Positions 36,138 through 45,946 of a stretch of DNA of 64,000 nt are shown in pieces. The DNA comes from Gaetbulibacter_A aestuarii. Its GTDB lineage: Bacteria; Bacteroidota; Bacteroidia; Flavobacteriales; Flavobacteriaceae. The stretch covers positions 930,001 through 994,000 of the forward strand of contig NZ_BAABAY010000001.1 in NCBI RefSeq assembly GCF_039537665.1, in the 5' to 3' direction. The translations under genes were made by a program, and so were the position numbers. The stretch's first letter is position 1. Each line of letters starts with the position of its first letter. Below the pieces are notes generated by a model. It was not told the origin of the DNA. It saw nothing but the letters and a program-made list of their open reading frames with translations, and ran no database searches.

Positions 36138-36184
36138 AATTATTATTTTAAGTTTTTATTATTAAGTATTTATTTAAATTCATT

Positions 36185-36192
36185 CAAATTTA
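36185..36192 (-). promoter_or_regulatory. -7 element of sod
   Basis: On the minus strand this is TAAATTTG, an exact TAnnTTTG match 48 bases before the ATG. The nearest upstream TTG is only 14 bases away, closer than the usual 17-23, so the -33 element is doubtful. Confidence 0.5.
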
Positions 36193-36269
36193 CGGATAAT
36201 TGACTTCAATAAAAAATAGTATCTTGTTATGAATGTATTGATAGTTCTTATCTTGCAGACGATTACACG

Positions 36270-39200
36270 ATGATGTCCAGACTTTCAACATTTACCATTT
36301 TCGATGCCTCCGCCGGAAGCGGCAAAACATTTACGCTTGTAAAAGAGTATTTAAAGATTCTGCTATCCTCCAAAAGCGATTTTCTTTTCAAACAAATTTT
36401 AGCCATTACTTTTACCAATAAGGCTGTCGCCGAAATGAAAACCCGCATTATAAAATATTTAAAGGCTTTTGCAGAGCCTGATATTTTAGAGTCGACAGAT
36501 CCTATGTTTTTCCAGATTATTGAAGACCTGGCTATGGAGCCCGAAGAGGTTCATAAAAAATCGAAACGTATTTTAAATAACATCATTCATAATTACGGCG
36601 CTTTTGATATTTCTACGATTGACGGGTTTACCCATAAATTGATCCGCACCTTTGCTCACGATCTTAAATTACCTATGAATTTTGAGGTAGAACTAGATCA
36701 GGAAAGTTTGCTACAACAAGCTGTAGACAGCTTGATAAATAAAGCCGGAACCAACAAAGAACTCACAAAGGTTTTAGTTGATTTTGCAATTGAAAAGGCC
36801 GATGACGACAAAAGTTGGGATGTGGCTTATGATTTTAATAAGGTCGCCAAGCTTTTAGTGAATGAAAATGATTTGCCACATGTGGAGCGTTTAAAATCGA
36901 AAACTATGGGCGACTTTATGGCGCTTAAAAAACAGATTAACGACGATTTAAAAAGCCTTGAAGAACGCATTGTTGAAACTTCTAGAAGTGTTATGACCTT
37001 GATTCAGGAAGCCGGATTGGGCCCTACAGATTTCAAAAGAAGTTCTTTGCCTAAACATTTTGAAAAACTGGCTTCGGGCGATTTTTATACACCCGGTTTT
37101 GATTCACAATGGCAGGAGGATATTGAAAATCAACCCATGTATCCAAAAAGTGTTTCAGATCATATAGCAGAAACCATCGATACGATTCAGCCCGAATTAG
37201 CAGCTGCCTTCAATGAAACCAAAAAGGCGATATTTCATCTTAAATTTTTAAACAATTTTTATAAAAATATCACGCCGCTTTCTGTTTTAAATGCCATAAA
37301 TAAAGAATTGGAATCCTTAAAAACCGAACAAAATAAAATGTTGATTTCAGAATTTAATGGCATCATTTCTGAAGAAATCAAGGATCAACCAACCCCTTTT
37401 ATTTATGAGCGTTTAGGGGAAAAGTTCAAACATTATTTTATTGATGAGTTTCAGGACACCTCAGTAAAACAATGGCAAAATTTAATTCCGTTGTTGGATA
37501 ACGCTTTGGCAACAGAAAAAGGGAGTGCTGTTCTTGTAGGTGATGCCAAGCAGGCGATTTACCGTTGGCGTGGTGGAAAAGCTGAACAATTTATTGGCTT
37601 GAACAGCCAAGAAAACCCCTTTGTTGTTACACCCCAAAAAGAACATTTACCGAGTAATTTTCGCAGTGCCCGGGAGATCGTAAAATTCAATAACGGGCTG
37701 TTTAAATTTGTGGCTCAAACCATATTTCAAAATGCAGAATATCAAGAACTTTATCAAAAGTCAAAACAGGATGATGAAAAAGACCATCAAGGGTTTGTAT
37801 CACTACGTTTTTTGGACATCGATAAAGATGATGATATAGATCTTGCATATGCTTCGAAAACTCTGGAAACCATACAAAACTGTTTGGATCAGGGCTTCTC
37901 ATTAGGTGCTATATGTGTTTTGGTTCGAAAGAAAAAAGAAGGTGTTGCCATAGCAGAATTTTTGAGTGAGAATAACATTCCTGTGATGTCTTCGGAAACC
38001 TTACTTATAAACAATGCACCGGAGGTTAAATTCATTATAAAGCTACTCCAGATACTGTTAGAGCCCAAAAATCAGGAGGTTAAAATTGAAGTTTTAAATG
38101 CTTTTGCAGATTTGTTTTCAATTGAAGACAAGCATACCTTCTTTGCTTCTCATTTAGGGTTATCGTTACCCGATTTGTTTAAATCCTTTGAAGATTATAA
38201 GGTATTTCTGAATGCTGAAATTTTGGTACAATTACCATTATTTGATCTGGTTGAAACCTTGATGCGAGGTTTTGGCTTAACAAAAAAACCAAATGCCTAT
38301 CTTCAGTTCTTTCTGGATGTGGTTTTAGAATTTACACAAAAGAAAGGTTCGGATCTCGCGGCGTTTTTAAGTTATTTTGAAAGCCAGAAAGATAAGCTCA
38401 GTATTGTTTCGCCCGTAGGGCAAAATGCCGTTCAGATCATGACGATCCACAAAGCAAAAGGTTTGGAGTTTCCGGTGGTTATTTTCCCTTTTGCCGATTT
38501 GGATATTTACAGGGAGCCGGAACCGAAACTTTGGTTTCAAATCGATCCCGAAATCTATCACGGATTTACGGAAACACTATTAAATTTCAATAAGGATTTT
38601 GAATATTTTGGCACTCAGGGAGAACAGTTGCTTTTGGCTCATCGGGGGGAACAGGAACTCGATAATATAAATTTGCTCTACGTGGCTCTAACGCGCCCGG
38701 AAGACCAACTTTACATCATTTCAAAAAAAGAGATAAATGCCAGGGGCGAAGCACCGCTAAATAAATATTCAGGATTACTTATTAATTATCTAGAACATCT
38801 TGGGTTATGGAACGACTCCAAAACTGAATATACATTTGGTAATATTCAAGCACCTGAGCATCACCAGAAAGACATGGAATTCTCAACCTATGTGACCGAT
38901 CAGTTTTTATCCTCACCGAAAGAAGATCATAATATTCGTGTAGTAACCAAATCGGGATATTTATGGGATACCAAACAAGAACAAGCCATGGAACGCGGGA
39001 ATTTAATTCATGAGATCATGGCACATATTGAAACCCCATTAGATGTTGCTGCGGTGTTACAGGATTTTTTTGATAGTGGTTTGCTTACTGAAGAACAAGT
39101 ATCTTTAATTGAAGAACAAATAAATCAAATTATTGTTCATCCAAAACTAGCGGGTTATTTCAACGAAGATTTAAAAATATATAATGAGCGCGATATTATC

Positions 39201-39410
39201 ACAAAGGAAGGCCTTATTTACCGTCCGGACAGGGTGGTTGTGAATTCTCAAAATCAGGCTGTTATTATCGATTATAAAACGGGAATGGTAAAACCGGAAC
39301 ACGCCCAACAATTACAGTTGTATCAAGATGTTTTGGAAGCCATGGGATTTATGGTTACAAAAAAAATTCTGGTGTATACCGATGATGGGATTATGGTAAA
39401 AGAAGTATAA
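36270..39410 (+). CDS. AddA-like UvrD/REP helicase-nuclease
   Basis: A 1046-residue superfamily 1 helicase: Walker A DASAGSGKT (residues 12-20), ILAITFTNKAVAEMKTRI (motif Ia), FIDEFQDTSVKQWQ (motif II, about 391), VLVGDAKQAIYRWRGG (motif III), MTIHKAKGLEFPVVIF (motif V) and LLYVALTRPEDQLYII (motif VI). The C-terminus carries a RecB-type nuclease: RGNLIHEIMAHIE and VIIDYKTGMVKPEHAQQLQL. This is the AddA/RecB role in double-strand break processing; the matching AddB-like gene is about 2.8 kb downstream, separated by kbl and ompA. Confidence 0.9.
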   Translation: MMSRLSTFTIFDASAGSGKTFTLVKEYLKILLSSKSDFLFKQILAITFTNKAVAEMKTRIIKYLKAFAEPDILESTDPMFFQIIEDLAMEPEEVHKKSKRILNNIIHNYGAFDISTIDGFTHKLIRTFAHDLKLPMNFEVELDQESLLQQAVDSLINKAGTNKELTKVLVDFAIEKADDDKSWDVAYDFNKVAKLLVNENDLPHVERLKSKTMGDFMALKKQINDDLKSLEERIVETSRSVMTLIQEAGLGPTDFKRSSLPKHFEKLASGDFYTPGFDSQWQEDIENQPMYPKSVSDHIAETIDTIQPELAAAFNETKKAIFHLKFLNNFYKNITPLSVLNAINKELESLKTEQNKMLISEFNGIISEEIKDQPTPFIYERLGEKFKHYFIDEFQDTSVKQWQNLIPLLDNALATEKGSAVLVGDAKQAIYRWRGGKAEQFIGLNSQENPFVVTPQKEHLPSNFRSAREIVKFNNGLFKFVAQTIFQNAEYQELYQKSKQDDEKDHQGFVSLRFLDIDKDDDIDLAYASKTLETIQNCLDQGFSLGAICVLVRKKKEGVAIAEFLSENNIPVMSSETLLINNAPEVKFIIKLLQILLEPKNQEVKIEVLNAFADLFSIEDKHTFFASHLGLSLPDLFKSFEDYKVFLNAEILVQLPLFDLVETLMRGFGLTKKPNAYLQFFLDVVLEFTQKKGSDLAAFLSYFESQKDKLSIVSPVGQNAVQIMTIHKAKGLEFPVVIFPFADLDIYREPEPKLWFQIDPEIYHGFTETLLNFNKDFEYFGTQGEQLLLAHRGEQELDNINLLYVALTRPEDQLYIISKKEINARGEAPLNKYSGLLINYLEHLGLWNDSKTEYTFGNIQAPEHHQKDMEFSTYVTDQFLSSPKEDHNIRVVTKSGYLWDTKQEQAMERGNLIHEIMAHIETPLDVAAVLQDFFDSGLLTEEQVSLIEEQINQIIVHPKLAGYFNEDLKIYNERDIITKEGLIYRPDRVVVNSQNQAVIIDYKTGMVKPEHAQQLQLYQDVLEAMGFMVTKKILVYTDDGIMVKEV

Positions 39411-39430
39411 CTTTGTAAAAAAACAAAACG

Positions 39431-40624
39431 ATGTACGGAAATTTAAAACAACATTTACAAGAAGAACTTCAGGATATAAAAGACAATGGGCTATACAAAG
39501 AGGAGCGCATTATTACCTCTCCTCAAGGTGCTGAAATTACACTAGATAGCGGTAAAACGGTATTGAATTTTTGCGCCAATAATTATTTGGGATTATCGTC
39601 GCATCCGGATGTGATCCAGGCGGCAAAAGACACCTTGGATTCTCACGGTTTTGGAATGAGTTCGGTACGTTTCATTTGCGGTACTCAGGATATTCACAAA
39701 ACTCTGGAACAAAAAATAGCCGATTTTTATCAAACGGAAGACACCATATTATATGCTGCAGCATTTGATGCCAATGGTGGGGTTTTTGAACCTTTATTGG
39801 GCAAAGAAGATGCGATTATTTCAGATAGTTTGAATCATGCCTCAATTATTGATGGTGTAAGGTTGTGCAAAGCAGCCAGATACCGCTATGAGAATAGCAA
39901 TATGGAGGATTTAGAAAAGCAACTCATTGCAGCCAATGCAGACGGGGCGCGATTCAAAATAATTGTAACCGATGGCGTTTTTTCTATGGATGGACTGGTA
40001 GCGCCGTTGGACAAGATTTGCGATCTGGCTGAAAAATACAATGCTCTGGTGATGATTGATGAATGTCATGCCGCCGGATTTATAGGCGAAACAGGTCGTG
40101 GAACCCTTGAAGAAAAAGGGGTTATGGGGCGTATCGATATTATTACAGGAACTTTAGGTAAAGCTCTGGGTGGTGCTATGGGAGGTTATACTACCGGTAA
40201 AAAAGAGATTATTGATATGTTGCGTCAACGTTCAAGACCGTATTTATTTTCCAATTCTTTGGCGCCGGCTATTGTTGGAGCTTCAATAAAAGTTTTTGAT
40301 ATGCTTGCCAATGATACAGAATTGCGGGATAAATTGGAATGGAATACCAAATATTTTAAAAAAGGCATGAAAGAAGCCGGTTTTGATATTATAGATGGTG
40401 ATTCAGCCATTGTTCCGGTGATGTTATATGACGCGAAACTGTCTCAGGACATGGCAAATAAACTCTTAGATGAAGGAATTTATGTTATCGGATTCTTTTT
40501 TCCTGTAGTTCCTCGAGAAAAAGCAAGAATTCGCGTACAATTATCAGCTGCACATACAAAAGCGCATTTAGATAAAGCTATTCAAGCATTTACAAAGGTT
40601 GGTAAGACACTAAAAGTTATTTAA
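39431..40624 (+). CDS. kbl: glycine C-acetyltransferase (2-amino-3-ketobutyrate CoA ligase)
   Basis: A 397-residue PLP enzyme of the alpha-oxoamine synthase family, with NFCANNYLGLSSHPDV, VMIDECHAAGFIGETGRGT and the PLP lysine in TGTLGKALGGAMGGY. Sequence and length fit Kbl, which splits 2-amino-3-ketobutyrate with CoA to glycine and acetyl-CoA in threonine breakdown. A threonine dehydrogenase gene is not in the window. It follows the AddA-like gene by 20 bases and is probably cotranscribed with it. Confidence 0.95.
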   Translation: MYGNLKQHLQEELQDIKDNGLYKEERIITSPQGAEITLDSGKTVLNFCANNYLGLSSHPDVIQAAKDTLDSHGFGMSSVRFICGTQDIHKTLEQKIADFYQTEDTILYAAAFDANGGVFEPLLGKEDAIISDSLNHASIIDGVRLCKAARYRYENSNMEDLEKQLIAANADGARFKIIVTDGVFSMDGLVAPLDKICDLAEKYNALVMIDECHAAGFIGETGRGTLEEKGVMGRIDIITGTLGKALGGAMGGYTTGKKEIIDMLRQRSRPYLFSNSLAPAIVGASIKVFDMLANDTELRDKLEWNTKYFKKGMKEAGFDIIDGDSAIVPVMLYDAKLSQDMANKLLDEGIYVIGFFFPVVPREKARIRVQLSAAHTKAHLDKAIQAFTKVGKTLKVI

Positions 40625-40681
40625 AAAACCGCCGAAATGTCGATATATCAACGGAATCCACAATATTTTTATATATTTGTC

Positions 40682-40712
40682 TTTGTTAATATAATTTAAC
40701 AACTTACTTTTG
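40682..40712 (+). promoter_or_regulatory. ompA promoter (TTTG-N19-TACTTTTG)
   Basis: TTTG (40682-40685), 19 bases, then TACTTTTG (40705-40712): both elements and spacing agree with the Bacteroidota housekeeping promoter. The -7 element ends 35 bases before the ATG. A second TAnnTTTG (TATATTTG, 40672-40679) lies just upstream, so two overlapping starts are possible, fitting a strongly expressed gene. Confidence 0.8.
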
Positions 40713-40747
40713 TTTACGATTAACACTTAAAAATTAAACTTTTGAAT

Positions 40748-42109
40748 ATGAAAAATCTTAGCAGATTACTGTTCGCAATGTTGCTAGTATTCGTTTACAG
40801 CAACGCAAACGCGCAAGACGAAAACAACCCGTGGCAAATTACTGTCGGTGTAAACGCTGTTGACGCTTATCCTAATGCCGATGGTGCTCCTTTTAGTGAG
40901 ACCATCTTTGATGAGTATTTCAACCTAGATGATCACTGGAATATCTTACCATCAATTTCAAGTATTTCGGTATCGAAATATTTAGGTGAAGGATTCTCTT
41001 TCGGAGTAGCCGGAACTATTAATAAAATTGATAAATGGGGAGATTCTACTGTAGATGATTTATCTTACTACGGTGTAGATGGTACCATCAAGTATAGCCT
41101 TAACAGCTTATTTAATTCAAATTTCATTGAGCCTTATTTAGGTATCGGTGGAGGTTACACTTGGATTGATGAAATTGGAGCGGGTACTTTAGATGGAACT
41201 TTAGGTCTTAATTTCTGGTTCTCTGATAATATTGGTTTAACATTGCAATCATCATACAAGCACTCTTTCGAAGATTATTTAACAACACATTTCCAACACA
41301 CTGCTGGTCTTTCTATCAAATTTGGTGGAACTGATTCAGATGGAGATGGTATTTACGATAAAGATGACGCTTGTCCGGATGTTGCTGGTTTAGCTGCTTT
41401 CAACGGATGTCCTGATACTGACGGTGATGGTATCCAAGACAGCGAAGACGATTGTCCAAACGAAGCTGGTTTAGCTGAATTAAACGGATGTCCTGATTCT
41501 GACGGTGACGGTGTTGCTGATAAAGATGATAGCTGCCCAACAGTTGCCGGTTTAAAATCTTTAGGTGGTTGTCCAGATGCTGACGGTGACGGAGTTGCTG
41601 ATGGTGATGACGATTGTCCTAACACTGCTGGTCCTGCTGCAAACAAAGGATGCCCATGGCCAGATACTGATGGTGACGGTGTATTAGATAAAGACGATAA
41701 GTGTCCAGATGTTAAGGGTACTGTAGCTAACGCTGGTTGTCCAGAGGTTACTGCTGAAGTTCAAAAAACGCTTAACGAATACGCTAAAACTATAAACTTT
41801 GATTCTGGTAAATCTTCAATCAAAGCTCAGTCTGCTCAAGTATTAGATGATATCGTTAAGATCCTTAACGAATACCCAACTGCTAAATTTACAGTTGAAG
41901 GTCATACTGATAGTGTAGGTAGCGCTGAATTGAATCAAAGATTATCTGATTCTCGTGCAAATGCTGTAAAAGAGTATTTAATTGAGCACGGTGTAGATGC
42001 ATTCAGATTATCTGCTCTTGGTTATGGTGAGTCTAAACCAATTGACACCAATAGTACTAGAGCTGGTAGAGCTAACAACAGACGAGTTGAAATCAACTTA
42101 GTGAAGTAA
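40748..42109 (+). CDS. OmpA family porin with thrombospondin type 3 repeats
   Basis: The start is the ATG two codons inside the longest frame, giving signal peptide MKNLSRLLFAMLLVFVYSNANA. Then come an N-terminal beta-barrel (about 25-195), four to five calcium-binding TSP3 repeats of the form DSDGDGVADKDDSCPTVAGL (about 197-330), and a C-terminal OmpA peptidoglycan-binding domain (INFDSGKSSIKAQSAQVLDD, FTVEGHTDSVGSAELNQRLS, NRRVEINLVK). The gene uses a noticeably restricted set of codons and has a consensus promoter and strong terminator, all consistent with a major outer membrane protein. Confidence 0.95.
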   Translation: MKNLSRLLFAMLLVFVYSNANAQDENNPWQITVGVNAVDAYPNADGAPFSETIFDEYFNLDDHWNILPSISSISVSKYLGEGFSFGVAGTINKIDKWGDSTVDDLSYYGVDGTIKYSLNSLFNSNFIEPYLGIGGGYTWIDEIGAGTLDGTLGLNFWFSDNIGLTLQSSYKHSFEDYLTTHFQHTAGLSIKFGGTDSDGDGIYDKDDACPDVAGLAAFNGCPDTDGDGIQDSEDDCPNEAGLAELNGCPDSDGDGVADKDDSCPTVAGLKSLGGCPDADGDGVADGDDDCPNTAGPAANKGCPWPDTDGDGVLDKDDKCPDVKGTVANAGCPEVTAEVQKTLNEYAKTINFDSGKSSIKAQSAQVLDDIVKILNEYPTAKFTVEGHTDSVGSAELNQRLSDSRANAVKEYLIEHGVDAFRLSALGYGESKPIDTNSTRAGRANNRRVEINLVK

Positions 42110-42141
42110 TTAGTTCACCACATTAAATAATAAGTTTTAAA

Positions 42142-42172
42142 AAAACGCTTCGGTTTTCCGAAGCGTTTTTTA
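42142..42172 (+). terminator. strong intrinsic terminator after ompA
   Basis: AACGCTTCGG and CCGAAGCGTT form a perfect stem with a TTTT loop, followed by TTTTTATTTTT. It should isolate ompA from the AddB-like gene that follows. Confidence 0.9.
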
Positions 42173-42239
42173 TTTTTATAAACTACTGTCACAAAATAGT
42201 TTTAGATTAATTCTAATTTAAATTTCGTCTAACTGCTTC

Positions 42240-45002
42240 ATGGGTACAAATACCTTTCTTTTTGATGTTTTAAAGGACTTACAGGATCAAGATGTAAACC
42301 TTTCGGAAATCACCTTTATTTTACCCAGTAAACGCGCGGGATTATTTCTGAAGCACGAAATTGCCGCCTCGACCACCAAAACCCTCTTTTCTCCTGAAAT
42401 TTTAAGTATCGAAGAGTTTGTAGAGCAACTTTCCGGACTACATTCCAAGTCTAATACCACATTACTTTTTGAGTTTTATTCGGTTTATGAATCACTTACA
42501 GATAAGAAGCATCTGGATAGTTTTGAGGCCTTTTCCAAATGGGCCCAAATCTTATTACAAGACTTTAATGAAATTGATCGTTATGTTATTCCGCAGGAAC
42601 AGATCTTCGACTATTTAAGTGCTATTCAAGATTTAAAACACTGGTCGCTTGACCCCAATAAAACCGATTTTGTTAAAAATTATTTAGCCTTTTGGAACAA
42701 GCTCCACAAGTATTATGAAGCTTTTGTAAAAGCCCTTAAAGGAAAAAATATAGGCTATCAGGGTTTATTGTACCGTGAGGCTTTGAAGCACCTGAAAAAA
42801 TATATGGATCAAAATTCCGGTAAGCAGCATGTGTTTTTGGGATTTAATGCATTAAATACTGCAGAACAAGACATTATTCAAGTTTTATTAGCACAGAACA
42901 TGGCTAGAATTTATTGGGATATTGATACGGCTTTTCTGGAACATCCCAATCACGATGCTGCTTTGTTCATTAAAGGGTATCAATCTAATTGGTCCTATTT
43001 TAAAAAACATCCTTTTCAATGGAGTCATAATCATTATTCAAATCAAAAAGATATTCAGATTTATGGAATTCCAAAAAATATTGGGCAGGCCAAACATATA
43101 GGGGCTCTGTTACAAGAACTGCAAAAAACTAATCCTAAACTCGAGAAAACTGCTGTAGTTCTGGGCGATGAAAATCTGTTGATTCCCGTTTTAAACTCAC
43201 TTCCTAAAAACCTGACGGCTTTAAATATTACTATGGGGTTCCCTTTGAGTTCCATTCCACTGGCTCATTTATTTGAACTCCTGTTTAAAATTCACAAACA
43301 GAATTCGGAACGTTTTTACTATCAGGATATTCATGCCCTCCTGACACATCAATTCGTTCGTCCTTTATTTTATATTGATGAAACTGATTATGCAAGCCTC
43401 ATTATTGAAGCCATTCACGGGAATAATATAACCTATCTTTCTGCAAAGCGTTTAAAAAGTATCGCCCCTGAGGCTTCAGAAATTATTTCTGTTTTGTTAT
43501 CCGGTTGGCAAAACGCTGTTAAAAATGCTTTAGATCGATGTTTTGAACTTATTCAGTTAATCAAACATCATTTTGATACTTCAAAAGAAAAAGCCCTTTT
43601 ATCGCTGGAGTATTTATATCGTTTTAATACCCTCTTTAACGAATTAGCCCATCTGAATAAAAGCTTTAATCATATTAAGGATATCAAAACACTACATAGT
43701 GTTTTCAAGGAATTACTGAGCACAGAAACTCTGGATTTTCAAGGAGAGCCTCTTGAAGGCTTGCAAATTATGGGAATGTTGGAATCGCGGGTTCTGGATT
43801 TTGATACCGTAATAATAGCTTCTGTTAACGAGGGCATTTTGCCTGCAGGGAAAAGTAATAATTCATTTATTCCATTCGATGTTAAATTGGAGAATAAATT
43901 ACCAACCTACAAAGAAAAGGACGCTGTTTATACCTATCATTTCTATCATTTACTACAACGAGCCAGACACATTCATATTTTATATAATACCGAAGCTGAT
44001 GTCCTTACAGGAGGCGAGAAAAGTAGGTTTATTACCCAATTGGAATTTGATGAAACGCATCAAATAAAGGAACATCTTGTTATGCCGCCCGTACCGGTAA
44101 CCAAACGAAAATTAAATGAAATTGTAAAAACACCGGGAGTTCTTGAAGAGTTAAAGCGTGTGGGGCAAAAAGGCTTTTCTCCGTCATCCTTAACGAATTA
44201 CATCAGAAATCCGATCGATTTTTATTATCAAAAAGTACTTCATGTTAATGAGTTTGATATGGTTGAAGAACATATTGCGGCAAATACCTTAGGTACGGTG
44301 GTACACAACACTCTGGAAGATTTTTACAGGCCTCTTAAAGGATCGTTTTTAACTGAAGACCTTCTGAAAAATTTAAAATCCAAAATAGAGACGCAGGTTG
44401 TTTTTCATTTCAATGAAATCTACAAGGAGGGTGATTTATCACGCGGAAAAAATCTGATTATTTTTGAAATCGCCAAACGTTATGTTTCGAATTTTTTAAA
44501 TGCAGAATTAAAAGAAATAAAAGCCGGGAATACCATTAAGATTATCGATGTTGAAGCTGATGCTTCCACCATCCTTAAAAACCTTGATCTTCCTTTTGAA
44601 GTTACGATGAAAGGAAAAGTGGACCGTATTGATGAATGCAATGGGCTCACACGAATTATTGATTATAAAACGGGCGCGGTGAACCAAAATGAGGTGGATG
44701 TGGTAAACTGGGAGGATATGCCAACAGATTACAAGAAATACAGCAAAAGTTTTCAAGTTCTTAGTTATGCTTATATGTTAGCTGAAAGTAACCGAATAAA
44801 TCTGCCCGTTGAAGCGGGGATTATATCGTTTAAAAATCTAAGTTCAGGTTTTCTGAAATTCGGTAAAAAGGAAAGTCAATACGGTCGGAAAAAAGATCAT
44901 TTGATAACTGCGGAAACACTTTCTGATTTTGCAGAGGTTCTAAAACAACTTATTTTAGAGATATATAACCCGGATATTCCATTCACCGAAAAAGAGGTAT
45001 AA
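42240..45002 (+). CDS. AddB-like PD-(D/E)XK nuclease family protein
   Basis: A 920-residue protein resembling the inactivated-helicase/nuclease subunit AddB: the N-terminal region keeps helicase-like folds without a proper Walker A (TFILPSKRAGLFLKHEIA), VIIASVNEGILPAGKSNNSF matches the AddB VxGLNxxxxP-like segment, and the C-terminal nuclease has GTVVHNTLEDFYRPLKG, GKVDRIDECNGLTRIIDYKTGAV and SFQVLSYAYMLA. It should act with the AddA-like helicase encoded upstream in DNA end resection. Its stop codon abuts the ATG of the alpha/beta hydrolase gene. Confidence 0.86.
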   Translation: MGTNTFLFDVLKDLQDQDVNLSEITFILPSKRAGLFLKHEIAASTTKTLFSPEILSIEEFVEQLSGLHSKSNTTLLFEFYSVYESLTDKKHLDSFEAFSKWAQILLQDFNEIDRYVIPQEQIFDYLSAIQDLKHWSLDPNKTDFVKNYLAFWNKLHKYYEAFVKALKGKNIGYQGLLYREALKHLKKYMDQNSGKQHVFLGFNALNTAEQDIIQVLLAQNMARIYWDIDTAFLEHPNHDAALFIKGYQSNWSYFKKHPFQWSHNHYSNQKDIQIYGIPKNIGQAKHIGALLQELQKTNPKLEKTAVVLGDENLLIPVLNSLPKNLTALNITMGFPLSSIPLAHLFELLFKIHKQNSERFYYQDIHALLTHQFVRPLFYIDETDYASLIIEAIHGNNITYLSAKRLKSIAPEASEIISVLLSGWQNAVKNALDRCFELIQLIKHHFDTSKEKALLSLEYLYRFNTLFNELAHLNKSFNHIKDIKTLHSVFKELLSTETLDFQGEPLEGLQIMGMLESRVLDFDTVIIASVNEGILPAGKSNNSFIPFDVKLENKLPTYKEKDAVYTYHFYHLLQRARHIHILYNTEADVLTGGEKSRFITQLEFDETHQIKEHLVMPPVPVTKRKLNEIVKTPGVLEELKRVGQKGFSPSSLTNYIRNPIDFYYQKVLHVNEFDMVEEHIAANTLGTVVHNTLEDFYRPLKGSFLTEDLLKNLKSKIETQVVFHFNEIYKEGDLSRGKNLIIFEIAKRYVSNFLNAELKEIKAGNTIKIIDVEADASTILKNLDLPFEVTMKGKVDRIDECNGLTRIIDYKTGAVNQNEVDVVNWEDMPTDYKKYSKSFQVLSYAYMLAESNRINLPVEAGIISFKNLSSGFLKFGKKESQYGRKKDHLITAETLSDFAEVLKQLILEIYNPDIPFTEKEV

Positions 45003-45851
45003 ATGATTTTAAAGGATAATTATGTAATTAACGGACGGCATCAAAAGCCCATTCTTATAGACACTTTGGCTTCAGGTAATAAATCGAATTTGCCGGTTGT
45101 TATTTTTTGTCATGGTTATAAAGGATTTAAGGATTGGGGCGCCTGGAATCTTATGGGAGAGGCATTTGCCAAGGCCGGATTCTTTTTTCTGAAATTCAAT
45201 TTTTCACATAATGGTGGTACCGTGCGCCAGCCCATCGATTTCCCGGATCTGGAAGCTTTTGCGGAAAATAATTACACTAAGGAATTGGACGATTTGGAAA
45301 CGGTTATAGATTGGTTATTTGAGAATAAAAATTTGCAATCAAAGGTCAATCTTGAAAACCTGAGCTTGATTGGTCATAGTAGAGGTGGTGGCATTGTAGT
45401 GATTAAGGCTGAAGAAGACAGGCGTATTAAACAAGTGATCAGTTTAGCCAGTGTTTCTGACTTCGGAAAACGTATGACAGCTTCAGGAGATCTGGAGCAG
45501 TGGAAAAAATCCGGAGTGAAATATGTTTTGAATGGCCGAACCAAACAACAGATGCCACATCATTATCAGTTTTATGAAGATTTTAAAGCAAATGAAGAGC
45601 GTTTCACCATTGAACGAGCTGTAGCATATTTAAAAATCCCTCATCTGATTATTCACGGCGATGCGGACCCAAGTGTTTCCATTGAGGAATCTGAAAAGCT
45701 GCATCAATGGAATCCAGATAGTACTTTCATGGTCGTTAAGGGTGCAGATCATGTGTTCAACACAAAGCATCCCTGGGATAAAAACAGCCTTTCAAATGAA
45801 CTGGCTGAGGTGGTAGTTACAATCACGAATTTTATTAATAAAAACACATAA
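45003..45851 (+). CDS. alpha/beta hydrolase (dienelactone hydrolase-like)
   Basis: A 282-residue cytoplasmic hydrolase with an oxyanion region VVIFCHGYKGFKDWG, the nucleophile elbow GHSRGGG (Ser about 125), the acid in IIHGDADPSVSIEES and the catalytic histidine in VKGADHVFNTKHPW. The overall shape is that of the S9/dienelactone hydrolase group; substrate unknown. It starts at the base after the AddB-like stop, so it is translated from the same message, though no functional link to recombination is evident. Confidence 0.85.
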   Translation: MILKDNYVINGRHQKPILIDTLASGNKSNLPVVIFCHGYKGFKDWGAWNLMGEAFAKAGFFFLKFNFSHNGGTVRQPIDFPDLEAFAENNYTKELDDLETVIDWLFENKNLQSKVNLENLSLIGHSRGGGIVVIKAEEDRRIKQVISLASVSDFGKRMTASGDLEQWKKSGVKYVLNGRTKQQMPHHYQFYEDFKANEERFTIERAVAYLKIPHLIIHGDADPSVSIEESEKLHQWNPDSTFMVVKGADHVFNTKHPWDKNSLSNELAEVVVTITNFINKNT

Positions 45852-45868
45852 ATCCTCGTTAATCAGGG

Positions 45869-45892
45869 ATTTTTACATATTGAAGTAAAAAT
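45869..45892. promoter_or_regulatory. inverted repeat upstream of the Nudix regulator (site 1)
   Basis: ATTTTTAC (45869-45876) and GTAAAAAT (45885-45892) are perfect inverted arms separated by 8 bases. The location, 55 bases ahead of a regulator start codon, fits an operator, but it could also be a weak hairpin following the hydrolase gene. Confidence 0.4.
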
Positions 45893-45903
45893 TAGATAAA
45901 ATT

Positions 45904-45923
45904 AAATGTATTTTTTACATTTG
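45904..45923 (+). promoter_or_regulatory. inverted repeat overlapping a -7 element (site 2)
   Basis: AAATGTA (45904-45910) and TACATTT (45916-45922) flank five T. The right arm is part of TACATTTG, an exact TAnnTTTG match 24 bases before the start of the Nudix regulator. A protein bound here would cover the promoter, consistent with autorepression. Confidence 0.5.
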
Positions 45924-45946
45924 ATAAATAAGTTTACGGATTCTAA

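Noticed and set aside
41340..41760. Regular nucleotide repeats resembling a CRISPR array or tandem repeat
   Set aside because: They encode the TSP3 repeats (DxDGDGxxDxxDxCP) of the OmpA protein in one open frame, with no spacers or cas genes.
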